The notes: generated by a model from the letters alone, not told the origin. A stretch of DNA of 64,000 nt from Verrucomicrobiota bacterium (GCA_026398275.1 JAPLTF010000017.1:1-64000), one strand, 5' to 3'. Positions 27,639 through 35,333 are shown, counted from the first letter of the stretch. A program made the numbers and translations.

Positions 27639-27667
27639 TGGTGCCGAAATTTGGGATTATGGTGCCG
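27639..27667. promoter_or_regulatory. Direct repeat TGGTGCCG, 21-base period, upstream of mtaB
   Basis: TGGTGCCG occurs at 27639-27646 and again at 27660-27667, exactly two helical turns apart, 68-96 bases upstream of the mtaB start. AraC-type activators commonly bind direct repeats with this spacing, and two AraC genes flank the locus. The second copy overlaps the last codons of the AraC gene at 27657. Binding is inferred. Confidence 0.45.
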
Positions 27668-28682
27668 TTTCCCGATAGGCTCTGGGGGTAACGCCTGAGT
27701 AGCGCTTGAAAACGCGCGAAAAATAGCTCTGGTCCTCGAATCCGCAGTCCAGCGTGCGCCCGGTCTTTTCCTTGATCAGCCGGGAAAAATGGCTTCCCGA
27801 GAGTCCGGCGGCACGCGCGACCGAGTCGCGATCCAGCGGCTCGGCCAAGTGCTCCTCCATGTAGGCCACCGCCCGGCCGAGCAGGACGGCATTGGGGAAC
27901 TGCCTGTTGTCGCGGATGGCATCCATCACGCGCTCGAGCATTCCGGAAAGCCAGCGGGAGACCTCCTCCTCGTCCGAAAGTCCCGCGAGGGCGGTGGCGC
28001 TCTCGAAGTTGCACCCGAGAACCCCGGCGGGATCCGCGCCGGCCTCGACCGCCGCACGCGACATCACGACCACGAGTTCCAGCGCAAGGCTCTTCAGGAG
28101 TTCGGGACGCGAGCGGGCGGTGTGATAGATGCCGACCAGAACGCGGTTGATGATCTCGCGGGCTGCGGGACGTTCGCCCCGCTTGATTGCGGCCAGCAGC
28201 CCCGCCTCCTCGCGGAGATAAAGGTCGCGGATGCCGTCGTAAAGGCGATCTTTGAGGGCATGGATCGCCTCGGCTTTTTCCCGCTGCCGCCGGGAATCCT
28301 CTCGCCGCGCTTTCAGAAACTCGGAGTTAGTGAGGTTGTACGATTCCATTTTTGCGAGCAGATGTTCGGCTGCGGATTGGATGCGCCGCGAAATTTCGGC
28401 CGGATCTCCGTCCTCAAGAGCGACATTTTCAACAATGATTCCCCCGGTCACGATCGAGTTGATCATGAGCGGGATCCCCCAGCCGGCCAGCCCCCGATCA
28501 TCGGTCATCACGCACGCTTCTCCCCACCGGATCGCCTCGCGGAACAAGGCAGCTCTCCACTCATCCCCGGCTTTTGCTGCACGGATCCCGCCCCGCGCTT
28601 TTCCAGCCGCATCGACCTCGATGGCGTGAAAGCCAGACTCGCGGCTGTAGTCGCGGAGAAACTGGCTGATCGTTCCGGTCAT
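27657..28682 (-). CDS. AraC-family regulator with PocR-like sensor and internal deletion in DNA-binding domain
   Basis: A 341-residue AraC-type protein; ATG 28682 overlaps the ferredoxin-like stop by four bases. An N-terminal domain (ISQFLRDYSRESGFHAIEVD, RWGEACVMTDDRGLAGWGIPL) resembles PocR-type ligand sensors. A helical middle domain and the DNA-binding domain are paralogous to the regulator at 29643-30386. In the DNA-binding domain the first helix-turn-helix (DSVARAAGLSGSHFSRL) is intact. After KEKTGRT the sequence jumps directly to LDCGFEDQSYF, omitting about 29 residues that the paralogue has there. The reading frame is kept. The missing part is the linker helix and the first helix of the second helix-turn-helix, so DNA binding is probably altered or lost. 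Confidence 0.8.
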   Translation of the reverse strand: MTGTISQFLRDYSRESGFHAIEVDAAGKARGGIRAAKAGDEWRAALFREAIRWGEACVMTDDRGLAGWGIPLMINSIVTGGIIVENVALEDGDPAEISRRIQSAAEHLLAKMESYNLTNSEFLKARREDSRRQREKAEAIHALKDRLYDGIRDLYLREEAGLLAAIKRGERPAAREIINRVLVGIYHTARSRPELLKSLALELVVVMSRAAVEAGADPAGVLGCNFESATALAGLSDEEEVSRWLSGMLERVMDAIRDNRQFPNAVLLGRAVAYMEEHLAEPLDRDSVARAAGLSGSHFSRLIKEKTGRTLDCGFEDQSYFSRVFKRYSGVTPRAYRETAP

Positions 28683-28918
28683 GCAAGCGAGAGGTGGTCC
28701 AAATAGCGGTCCTCGAATCCGGGATCGAGATTCAGCTCGATGGCTTCGGCCCGGAGGAGCAGGGCGGCACCGACCTCCCCGATGCGCAGGGTGTCTCCAT
28801 CCGCGAGATGATGCTGGCAGGCGAGCAAATCCCTGGGTGCCCCGCCCCTTTCCACCACATGGCATCCCCGGCATATCCCGCGCTGGTTGCAGCGCGCAAG
28901 CAGTTCTCGTGAGGGCAC
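28679..28918 (-). CDS. Small 2Fe-2S ferredoxin-domain protein
   Basis: A short protein (79 residues from GTG 28918) with the iron-sulfur pattern RCNQRGICRGC followed by LLACQ, that is C-x5-C-x2-C plus a distal Cys. This is as in the N-terminal 2Fe-2S domain of corrinoid-activating proteins (RACo) and related ferredoxins. The frame stays protein-like for some 8-12 codons upstream (PLLTVSAVG) into the end of the corrinoid gene, so a non-standard start such as CTG near 28942 is possible. It lies 28 bases after the corrinoid gene. From context it may deliver electrons for reductive reactivation of the corrinoid cofactor. It is too short to be a full RACo. Confidence 0.6.
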   Translation of the reverse strand: MPSRELLARCNQRGICRGCHVVERGGAPRDLLACQHHLADGDTLRIGEVGAALLLRAEAIELNLDPGFEDRYLDHLSLA

Positions 28919-28946
28919 CCCTACAGCGGAGACGGTGAGCAGAGGC

Positions 28947-29588
28947 TCAAGCCTTCTCCACCCCGAGAAGCTTCAGCGCAAGATCCACGGCGCTGGCCGC
29001 GTCGGCGCTATACCCGTCCGCTCCGATCTCATTGGAAAAATCCTGGGTGACTGGCGCGCCGCCGACCATGATCTTCAAATCCTTGAGCCCGGCGGCACGG
29101 ACGGCTTCCACGGCGGTCTTCATGGCCGGCATGGTGGTCGTGAGAAGGGCGGAGAGAGCGAGGATGGCGGCGCCATTTTCCTGCACGGCCGCCACAAATT
29201 TTTCCGGCGGAACATTCGTGCCGACGTCCACGACGCCGAAGTTCGCGCCCTTGAGCATCATCGCGACAAGGTTTTTGCCGATATCGTGCAGGTCGCCCTG
29301 GACCGTGCCGATGACGACCGTGTAATTCGGCTTGATTCCGGCCTTGGCGAGAAGCGGCTCGAGAAGCCCCATGGCCTCCTTCATGGCGCGGGCGGCGATA
29401 AGCATCTCGGGAACAAAGACCTCGTTGTTCTTGAATTTCTCGCCGATGGCGCTCATTCCGGGAACGAGCCCCTTTTCGACGATGTCCAGCGGCTGCAGGC
29501 CTTCGTCGAGAAGTGTCTGGGTGAGCGCTTTGGCATCGTTGCGTTTTCCTTTTTCGACGGCGAGAGAGAGGTTGGTGAGGTTGCTCAT
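28947..29588 (-). CDS. mtaC: Corrinoid (B12-binding) protein of a methyltransferase system
   Basis: A 213-residue MtaC/MtbC-type protein. An N-terminal helical cap (B12-binding-2 domain, with EMLIAARAMKEAM) precedes a Rossmann-like cobalamin domain with the base-off/His-on signature QGDLHDIGKN, axial ligand His101, then ALSALLTTTMPAM and IMVGGAPVT. It accepts the methyl group from MtaB and passes it to a second methyltransferase. It is the second gene of the minus-strand locus, between an AraC gene and the small 2Fe-2S gene, and separated from mtaB by the deleted AraC gene, an unusual gene order. Family assignment is firm; methanol specificity follows from the MtaB partner. Confidence 0.9.
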   Translation of the reverse strand: MSNLTNLSLAVEKGKRNDAKALTQTLLDEGLQPLDIVEKGLVPGMSAIGEKFKNNEVFVPEMLIAARAMKEAMGLLEPLLAKAGIKPNYTVVIGTVQGDLHDIGKNLVAMMLKGANFGVVDVGTNVPPEKFVAAVQENGAAILALSALLTTTMPAMKTAVEAVRAAGLKDLKIMVGGAPVTQDFSNEIGADGYSADAASAVDLALKLLGVEKA

Positions 29589-29642
29589 AGTGTGTTGAAT
29601 TGAAGCGGCACCCTGGCAGAAACTGAGAGCCGGGTCTTGTGT

Positions 29643-30386
29643 TCATGGCGGATTTTTTTGTGTTTTCAACACCCCGGGGAACCCGTTCCGATAATGTTTC
29701 GGGGTCTCTTTTTTCATCTGTTGGAAGACGTGGGTGAAATAGCTTTGGTCACAAAAACCGCAATCAGCCGCGATGGCCGCCAGGGAAAGTTCGGTGCTTC
29801 TCAGGAGCTCGCAGGCTTTTTCAACGCGGGCCTCGCGGAGGAGTTGGGTAAATGACCTTCCCGTCTTTGTCTGGAGAAGTTCGGCGAGATGCGGGGAGGA
29901 AACGCCGACCCGGCGCGCCACTTCGGATCTTGTCAGGGGCGTGGCACATTCCTCCCGCATCATCTTCAGGGCACGTCCCACAATGGCCGGCATTTCAAAC
30001 TTCTGATGGCGTTCAACCGCTTCAAAAATTCGGACAACAGAATCCCTCAGCCAGCCCGCGAGGCGTTCGTCATCGGCGGTTTCCGCCAGCTCGACAAGGT
30101 GCCTGTATCGCAAGCCAAGAACCTCTGACTGCGGGGCACCAGCCTCGACCGCTGCACGGGACATCATGACAATCAATTCCAGCAATAGACCTTTGAGAAG
30201 CTCGCTCTTTTCGGCTCCGGCGCTGTAAATATGCACGAGCAGGAGATTGATGATCCGAGTCGCATTGTGACGGTCTCCCCTTCGGATGGACGCAAGGAGA
30301 GCGGGTTCCTCATACAGATAGAGTTCCCTGATGGCATCAAGGGGAGTGCAGGAATCGAGCTCTACGGCCGGGAAATCGTTTTTCAT
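29643..30386 (-). CDS. AraC-family regulator of the methyltransferase locus
   Basis: A 247-residue regulator paralogous to the C-terminal two thirds of the protein at 27657-28682 (for example VVVMSRAAVEAGA / IVMMSRAAVEAGA) but without the PocR-like sensor. The AraC DNA-binding domain is complete: TRSEVARRVGVSSPHLAELL, then REARVEKACELLRST and LAAIAADCGFCDQSYFTHVF. It is the first gene of the minus-strand locus, 54 bases before the corrinoid gene. It is probably the functional activator of mtaC-mtaB, perhaps modulated by the sensor-bearing, DNA-binding-impaired paralogue. Confidence 0.85.
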   Translation of the reverse strand: MKNDFPAVELDSCTPLDAIRELYLYEEPALLASIRRGDRHNATRIINLLLVHIYSAGAEKSELLKGLLLELIVMMSRAAVEAGAPQSEVLGLRYRHLVELAETADDERLAGWLRDSVVRIFEAVERHQKFEMPAIVGRALKMMREECATPLTRSEVARRVGVSSPHLAELLQTKTGRSFTQLLREARVEKACELLRSTELSLAAIAADCGFCDQSYFTHVFQQMKKETPKHYRNGFPGVLKTQKNPP

Positions 30387-30547
30387 GCTGGATCGCGATC
30401 ATGAGGGCCGAATGACAAATACACCAGCGCTGGATTTTCGGATGTGCAGGCTTGGATCATCATCGGCGGAATGCCGATCTGAAACCCATTCGGGCGCATC
30501 TGGACTATCACCGAAGCTCACCGCCGCAGCTCATGCTCCAGCTCCGC

Positions 30548-31270
30548 CTACCGTCCGACCGCCAGGCGGTCGGCGAGCTTCCCGGGGAGGCCGGCTTCGA
30601 TGATCGCTTTCTGGGCCGCGGCGATATCGTATTCGAGCCGGCGCAGCGTGACCTTGTTGGCGATCGTGTCGTAGATGCAATACGCGGTCCGCCAGTCGCC
30701 GTCGCGCGGCTGCCCGACGCTGCCCACGTTGATCAGATATTTTTTCCCCGGCATGAGGTCGAGCGACTCAAAGGCGATCGTGCGGACGCTGCCGTCGCGG
30801 ATGTAGGCCTTCGGGGAGTGGGTGTGGCCGATGAAGCAGAGCGCGGTGTGCTGGTAGCTGAAACTGGCGGCGGCATCGAGCTGGTTGAAGACGTAGCCCC
30901 ACTTGTGGGGCGTATCCAGCGTGGCGTGCACGATCGTAAAATCCCGGACCTGGCGCTGGAGCCTCAGCGTGCGGAGCCAATCCTTGTCCTTCTCGGAGAG
31001 CTGGTCCCGCGTCCAGTTCATCGCCTCCTCCGCGAGCGCGTTGAACCCTTCCTGAAATCCGAACATCGAGGCCTGCTCGTCGTGGTTTCCCTTGACGACC
31101 GGGCAGTCGAGGTTGCGCACGATGTCGAGGCATTCCCTGGGAAACGCGTTGTAGCCCACGACATCCCCCATGCACACGTAGTGGGTGCATTTTTCGGTTT
31201 CCGCATCGGCGAGAACCGTTTGAAGGGCATGAAGGTTGGCGTGGATGTCGCCGAATATGGCAAATCGCAT
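30548..31270 (-). CDS. Metallophosphoesterase, YfcE/calcineurin-like
   Basis: A 240-residue dinuclear-metal phosphoesterase with all family motifs in order: FAIFGDIHAN, CMGDVVGYNAFP, VVKGNHDE, the FTIVHATLD His, and FIGHTHSP. The C-terminal NVGSVGQPRDGD motif is typical of the group acting on phosphodiesters or dinucleoside polyphosphates. The length is normal. No functional link to neighbours is apparent; the 160 bases before it contain only two short palindromes (GATCGCGATC and CCAGCGCTGG). Confidence 0.88.
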   Translation of the reverse strand: MRFAIFGDIHANLHALQTVLADAETEKCTHYVCMGDVVGYNAFPRECLDIVRNLDCPVVKGNHDEQASMFGFQEGFNALAEEAMNWTRDQLSEKDKDWLRTLRLQRQVRDFTIVHATLDTPHKWGYVFNQLDAAASFSYQHTALCFIGHTHSPKAYIRDGSVRTIAFESLDLMPGKKYLINVGSVGQPRDGDWRTAYCIYDTIANKVTLRRLEYDIAAAQKAIIEAGLPGKLADRLAVGR

Positions 31271-31299
31271 GGAAGGTAGTAAGGCGGCTTCGCGTGGCG

Positions 31300-32067
31300 T
31301 CAGGGGTTTTCTACCCTTTCGGGGGCGGGGATATCCAGTTTCTTTTCCATGTCGCGAAGAACATTGATGAGCGTGGGCAGCCGCTGCTTGTCGCCTTCGA
31401 GGTAAAGCTTCTTCAGCAACTCATACGATTCGCGCTCGCGGCCGGCGCATTTGGCCATCTCATATCCGGCAAACCGGCGGCAATACGGAGGCGCATCCGG
31501 AAACTCCGAGGCCCGCATAAATGCCTCCGCCGCCCCGCAGTGGTCCTCGAATTTGTCTCTCAGCAAGACCCCGAGCTGGAGGTAGAGCTGGTATTTGTCC
31601 GGGTTGTTCCGGATCCCCCGCTCGAGGAGATCGCGCCCGAGCTCGAAATACTGCCGCTGGGCGCGGATCCGGAGCGCCTCGCTCGGCTGCTTCTCATCCT
31701 GCATCACCGCCACGCTGGCGTTGTAGGCCATATGCCAGGCGGCCATGTCCCAATACAGGAGCGAGCGCGGCTGGAGCGTCGTCACCGTGTCAAAGAGCCC
31801 GGCCATCCGCCCCCACTCCGTGTTCTCCCAGGCGGTATGCACCTCGATCCAGAGAAACGCGGCGAGCGGCGAGCGGAACCCGCTCAGCGCCGCCAGGAAC
31901 CCCATCTGCCCGATCCGCTCGCGCAGGTCGAGGTTCAACGCGCCCTGGCGGAGGTTCGCCACCTTCGCCTCCGCGGACAGGTGAACCTGCAAAGGCAGGA
32001 GCGCCGCGCCGAATCCGGCAAGCAACAAAACCGCCAGCGAGCGACGCGCCTTCATCACTCTCCTCAT
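31300..32067 (-). CDS. Membrane-anchored TPR-like protein
   Basis: A 255-residue protein with an N-terminal hydrophobic segment (LAVLLLAGFGAALLPL, about residues 11-27) and a helical-repeat body. YFELGRDLLERGIRNNPDKYQLYLQLGVLL resembles tetratricopeptide repeats and is followed by an AEAFMRASEFPDAP segment. Its start overlaps the stop of the ABC-2 permease gene by four bases, so the two are translationally coupled. A role as an accessory of that export complex is plausible. No catalytic motif. Confidence 0.6.
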   Translation of the reverse strand: MRRVMKARRSLAVLLLAGFGAALLPLQVHLSAEAKVANLRQGALNLDLRERIGQMGFLAALSGFRSPLAAFLWIEVHTAWENTEWGRMAGLFDTVTTLQPRSLLYWDMAAWHMAYNASVAVMQDEKQPSEALRIRAQRQYFELGRDLLERGIRNNPDKYQLYLQLGVLLRDKFEDHCGAAEAFMRASEFPDAPPYCRRFAGYEMAKCAGRERESYELLKKLYLEGDKQRLPTLINVLRDMEKKLDIPAPERVENP

Positions 32068-32930
32068 AGCTCGCGGCCGGCGAAGACGATGGCGGCGAGG
32101 AAAAAATAGACGGCCACGTAGATCCCGCCGAGCGCCATCGTCTGCAGGAAAAGCCCGGTCGGAATGGCGACGCCCGCGATCACGTTATCGACAAAATTGA
32201 ACGCCTGCAGGTCGGGGAACAGGAGCGCGACCAGCGAGGCCAGCAGGCGCGACCACCAGTGGACATCACCCCCGGCCATCCAGAATTCCCTCGCCGTCGA
32301 CTGCAGGTGCCCGATGAAGTAGATCGCGATCGCCATCAGGATCGCGAACAGCCCGGAGCTGGCGAAGGTCGAGAGAAACAGCGTGAGCGACGCGAGCAGC
32401 GCCGACTTGGCAAAGATGATCGCGATGCCGGGGAAGAGGTTGGTGTTGAATGTCGAGTCCGTCACCTCTTTGAGCGCGGCCGCGAGCTCCTCGGCGGACC
32501 CTCCCGCAAGCTGCGCGCGCGTCTCCGAAAGCACGTTGTGCTCGCGGAGCCACAGCACTGCAAGGAACAGCCCGGTCATCAGCAGGATCGATAGGGCCAG
32601 CAAAAGCAGGATGCCGGCCAGCTTGCCCAACAGATACGAGAACCGCGGCACCGGCTTCGCGAGGATCGTGTAGATTGTCCGGTCCTCGATGTCCTTCGGT
32701 AAAAAATTCGCCGTGGCCAGGATCGCGAGGATCGACGAGAAGACCGACATCGCCCCCAGCGAGATGTCCTTCAGCATTTGAAACTGCTCCTGAAACGAAA
32801 ACTTCGCCACGAATGCCGAGTTCCCGATAATCAGAAGCGCGAAGATCAGCAGAAAGTAGAACACCTTCATCCGCACCAACTCGGTAAACGTGTTCCACCC
32901 GATCGCCCATGTGCCTTGCAAGGATTTCAT
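32064..32930 (-). CDS. ABC-2 type transporter permease
   Basis: A 288-residue membrane protein of the NosY/ABC-2 permease group with about six hydrophobic segments. The N-terminal amphipathic stretch GWNTFTELVRMKVFYFLLIF and the segment DIEDRTIYTILAKPVPRF are typical. A large extracytoplasmic loop separates segments 3 and 4. No ABC ATPase gene lies next to it in this window, so it must use an ATPase encoded elsewhere or be part of a rearranged operon. It is coupled to the TPR-like gene downstream. The cargo is unknown. Confidence 0.8.
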   Translation of the reverse strand: MKSLQGTWAIGWNTFTELVRMKVFYFLLIFALLIIGNSAFVAKFSFQEQFQMLKDISLGAMSVFSSILAILATANFLPKDIEDRTIYTILAKPVPRFSYLLGKLAGILLLLALSILLMTGLFLAVLWLREHNVLSETRAQLAGGSAEELAAALKEVTDSTFNTNLFPGIAIIFAKSALLASLTLFLSTFASSGLFAILMAIAIYFIGHLQSTAREFWMAGGDVHWWSRLLASLVALLFPDLQAFNFVDNVIAGVAIPTGLFLQTMALGGIYVAVYFFLAAIVFAGREL

Positions 32931-33272
32931 TGTTGGCCCCGAGCGTAGGAATTTCCGGCAGGATTCACAAGATTTTCAGAAAAGGGGAACTGCGCCTCGC
33001 GTTGATCCCTTCCCGGGAGCATGCCCGTCCTGGGTGTGGTTTCTGGCGTCCCCGCCGGAAAATCGTTCCGGCGGGACGCCACCCCGCAGCCTGCTCCGGA
33101 TCGGATAAAACCCAGAGAAAGGTGTTGGGCCAATTTGGGCCAAGAATCGAAATTTCGGGCCGGTTTTTCTGGCGTTTTCAGCGATTGCTGGCGTTTGAGA
33201 ATTTCAGAGCGGCCGGCTGGAAACCCTTTATTTATCGGCTTTCCCGAGGCAAGACCACTTTTTTTGAAGTGG
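32931..33272. other. Intergenic region between ABC-2 permease and tRNA-Pro
   Basis: About 340 bases with no convincing gene. It holds a long hairpin at 33045-33080, repeats of TTTTCTGGCGTTTT-like sequence near 33167 and 33195, and a second hairpin adjoining the tRNA. It probably contains the promoter of the permease gene, which I could not pinpoint. Confidence 0.4.
33045..33080. repeat. REP-like hairpin
   Basis: GGCGTCCCCGCCGGAA and TTCCGGCGGGACGCC form a 15-pair stem with one bulged C and a five-base loop (AATCG). The 12-mer GTTCCGGCGGGA of this hairpin recurs around 62543-62554 in another intergenic region, hinting at a dispersed repetitive extragenic element. No T tract follows on either strand, so a terminator is less likely. 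Confidence 0.45.
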
Positions 33273-33274
33273 TC
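33253..33274. terminator. Hairpin at the 3' end of tRNA-Pro
   Basis: GACCACTT and AAGTGGTC form a perfect 8-base stem with the loop TTTTTG. On the tRNA strand it begins in the last two bases of the tRNA and is followed only by TTGCC, so it is at best a weak intrinsic terminator. Confidence 0.35.
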
Positions 33275-33346
33275 GGGGCGACAGGATTCGAACCTGCGAC
33301 CTCCTGGTCCCAAACCAGGCGCTCTACCAAGCTAAGCTACACCCCG
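33273..33346 (-). tRNA. tRNA-Pro (anticodon UGG)
   Basis: The minus strand folds into a standard cloverleaf of 74 bases without encoded CCA. The acceptor arms CGGGGTG and CGCCCCG pair, with discriminator A. The anticodon stem CCTGG/CCAGG encloses the loop TTTGGGA with anticodon TGG. The T arm GCAGG TTCGAAT CCTGT is perfect. An integrase remnant lies immediately on its 5' side. Confidence 0.95.
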
Positions 33347-33434
33347 ATGTTATTTACAGCAAGTAACTTACAACAATTTATCGATAGCGTTTTGCCTCTT
33401 GTAACCCGATTTTGTAACCCGGCAGAATTGTGGC

Positions 33435-33845
33435 ATGAAGGAGCCGCAAAAAATCACGGGAGCAAGTATCAGATTGGAAGAAGGTTGGCCCATCGCTGTA
33501 TCGGCATAAGAACGAGGGTTACTATGCGCTGGTAAAGCACCGTGGCAAACAAATTCGCGACAACAACAAATTCGCGGCAGGTCGCTGGAATCAAATGATC
33601 TGGCGCACGCCCGGCGGGCGCTTGCCGATTTCAAGCGAGATTTGGATCTTGTGGACCCCTCGCTTTCCCGCCGGACACTGGAAGACCACGCTGATGCTCC
33701 AGCATATTCGCGAACGGGGAGGACCCGGAGGAGGCCTTCTACGCCTCGGCGGACCATATTTATTTCAACCGCCGCCTTCGTGCCTTGGCCGTGCCAAAAA
33801 TCCTCAGCAACGCGGCTTTTTCCTAATGATTTCACAGGTTCTTAA
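33435..33845 (+). pseudogene. Frameshifted remnant of a tyrosine-recombinase-type integrase
   Basis: Fragments of an integrase N-terminal region are spread over more than one frame. One frame reads VGPSLYRHKNEGYYALVKHR with GKQIR; about 60 bases later another frame gives NDLAHARRALADFKRDLDL then VDPSLSRRTLEDHADA. This order (arm-binding segment with a basic strand, then a helix before the core-binding domain) is typical of phage/island integrases. The catalytic domain is absent. It lies 88 bases from tRNA-Pro, the usual kind of integration site. Confidence 0.55.
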
Positions 33846-33935
33846 GGAAAGGATGACAAAACCGGCGCATCAGTCGCTTGAGCATTGATGTTGTCATTCC
33901 GCGTTGTTACTGCGATGACTTCAACACGACATTAT

Positions 33936-35171
33936 ATGAAACTATCCCTGCTTCTGGTGCTTCAACAGCTAGTTTTTTCTTTCGTCTCCGCTCACACGGA
34001 GGACACCTATGGCGACGATATCGCCTTTCTCAAAGAACACACTGACATCATCGAATTGTCCAACGATAGCCAGAGGGTTGCCATCGCTCCCGCTTGGCAG
34101 GGCCGCGTGATGACCTCGACCGCCAACGGGTCGGCGCAGGCGGGATTTGGCTGGATTCATCGCGAGGTGATTGCCAAGGGGATTCAACCTGAAGCCGAGC
34201 GCACCGGCCTACAAAAGCACATCCACGTCTTCGGCGGTGAGGAGCGTTTTTGGTTGGGCCCAGAGGGTGGCACCTTCGCGCTTTTCTTCCCGCCCAAAGC
34301 CGCGCAGACATTTGACAATTGGAAGACTCCCGCCGCGATCGACACCGAACCATTCGACCTTGTGGAGAAAAAAGCGAGCCAGATTGTTTTCTCCAAGGAT
34401 ATTTCGCTATTGAACCGCGCTGGCACAACCTTGAACCTTCGTGCAACTCGCAGGGTGTCGCTCAAGACTCAATCGGACCTTGCTGCCGCTCTGGGATTGG
34501 ATGCGCTGCCTGCGGGTGTCAAGGCCGTTGCTTACCAGACCGACAACACCGTCAAGAATACCGGCGAGGTCGCCTGGAACCAGACATCCGGCGCGCCTTC
34601 CATCTGGCTTCTCGGCATGTTCAAGCCGACACCGCAAACGACGGTCGTCATTCCATTCCTGCGCGGCTCAGGCGTCGTGGCAAACACAAACTATGCCGGA
34701 TTCGGCCAAATTTCTCCGGATCGCGTAACACTCACTTCAAATGTGCTTTTCTTTAATGGTGATGGCACAACCCGTGGAAAGCTCGGTATCAAGCCGAAAC
34801 GGGCGACTCCCTGGGCCGGAAGCTGGCAGGCGGACAAAGGTGTTCTCACCCTGATCAAAGTCGATCTGCCATCGTCTCCGCCTGCAAATCAATGGCCCTA
34901 CGCGGATTCGCAGTGGAAGGACGGAGGCGACCCGTTTGACGGCGATGCCATCAATTCATACAATGACGGCCCGGCATCACCCGATGCCAAGCCTTTGGGA
35001 CCATTTTATGAAATCGAGTCGTGCAGTCCCGCATTATTCCTAGCGCCCGGCGAAACCTATACCCACACGCAGCAGACATTTCACCTGATCGGACAGCGGG
35101 CCTCCCTTGATGCGATAGCGCGGAGAACACTGAACGCTGGTTTGGATGAAATCGAAAAGCAAAGACATTAG
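33936..35171 (+). CDS. Secreted DUF6786-family protein
   Basis: About 411 residues from ATG 33936; ATGs at 33885 and 33915 are alternatives. A signal peptide (KLSLLLVLQQLVFSFVSA) is followed by an all-beta body starting YGDDIAFLKEHTDIIELS. The body continues VAIAPAWQGRVMTSTANG and FGWIHREV and contains ERFWLGPEGGTFALFF and FYEIESCSPA. This matches a conserved family (DUF6786) common in PVC and Bacteroidota genomes near carbohydrate genes and resembling aldose-epimerase-like sandwiches. Function is unknown; a periplasmic sugar-related role is inferred. The KDPG aldolase gene follows after a 160-base gap. Confidence 0.7.
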   Translation: MKLSLLLVLQQLVFSFVSAHTEDTYGDDIAFLKEHTDIIELSNDSQRVAIAPAWQGRVMTSTANGSAQAGFGWIHREVIAKGIQPEAERTGLQKHIHVFGGEERFWLGPEGGTFALFFPPKAAQTFDNWKTPAAIDTEPFDLVEKKASQIVFSKDISLLNRAGTTLNLRATRRVSLKTQSDLAAALGLDALPAGVKAVAYQTDNTVKNTGEVAWNQTSGAPSIWLLGMFKPTPQTTVVIPFLRGSGVVANTNYAGFGQISPDRVTLTSNVLFFNGDGTTRGKLGIKPKRATPWAGSWQADKGVLTLIKVDLPSSPPANQWPYADSQWKDGGDPFDGDAINSYNDGPASPDAKPLGPFYEIESCSPALFLAPGETYTHTQQTFHLIGQRASLDAIARRTLNAGLDEIEKQRH

Positions 35172-35333
35172 ATCGTAAAACCAATCCCTTCTCCCCCTCT
35201 GTGAGCCGCTGTCGCACCATCAAGGCTTCGATTTGACATCAGCAAAAACAACCCCCGCCCTCCTTTGCGCTGTGTATGGCGCATGACAAATAACGGGGTT
35301 CCCCAATGCGCTTTTTTTTACCCACAAATACCT

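Noticed and set aside
28683-28874. N-terminal extension of the PocR-AraC regulator up to 28874
   Set aside because: The extra 64 residues are antisense-like, Arg/Pro/Gly-rich and overlap the better supported 2Fe-2S frame; ATG 28682 starts the recognisable sensor domain.
29589-29642. A cobalamin riboswitch upstream of the corrinoid protein gene
   Set aside because: The interval is only 54 bases and lacks the conserved B12-box GCCACTG; too short for the aptamer.
35233-35280. A sigma-70 promoter (TTGACA at 35233) for the KDPG aldolase gene
   Set aside because: No acceptable -10 element occurs 16-19 bases downstream.
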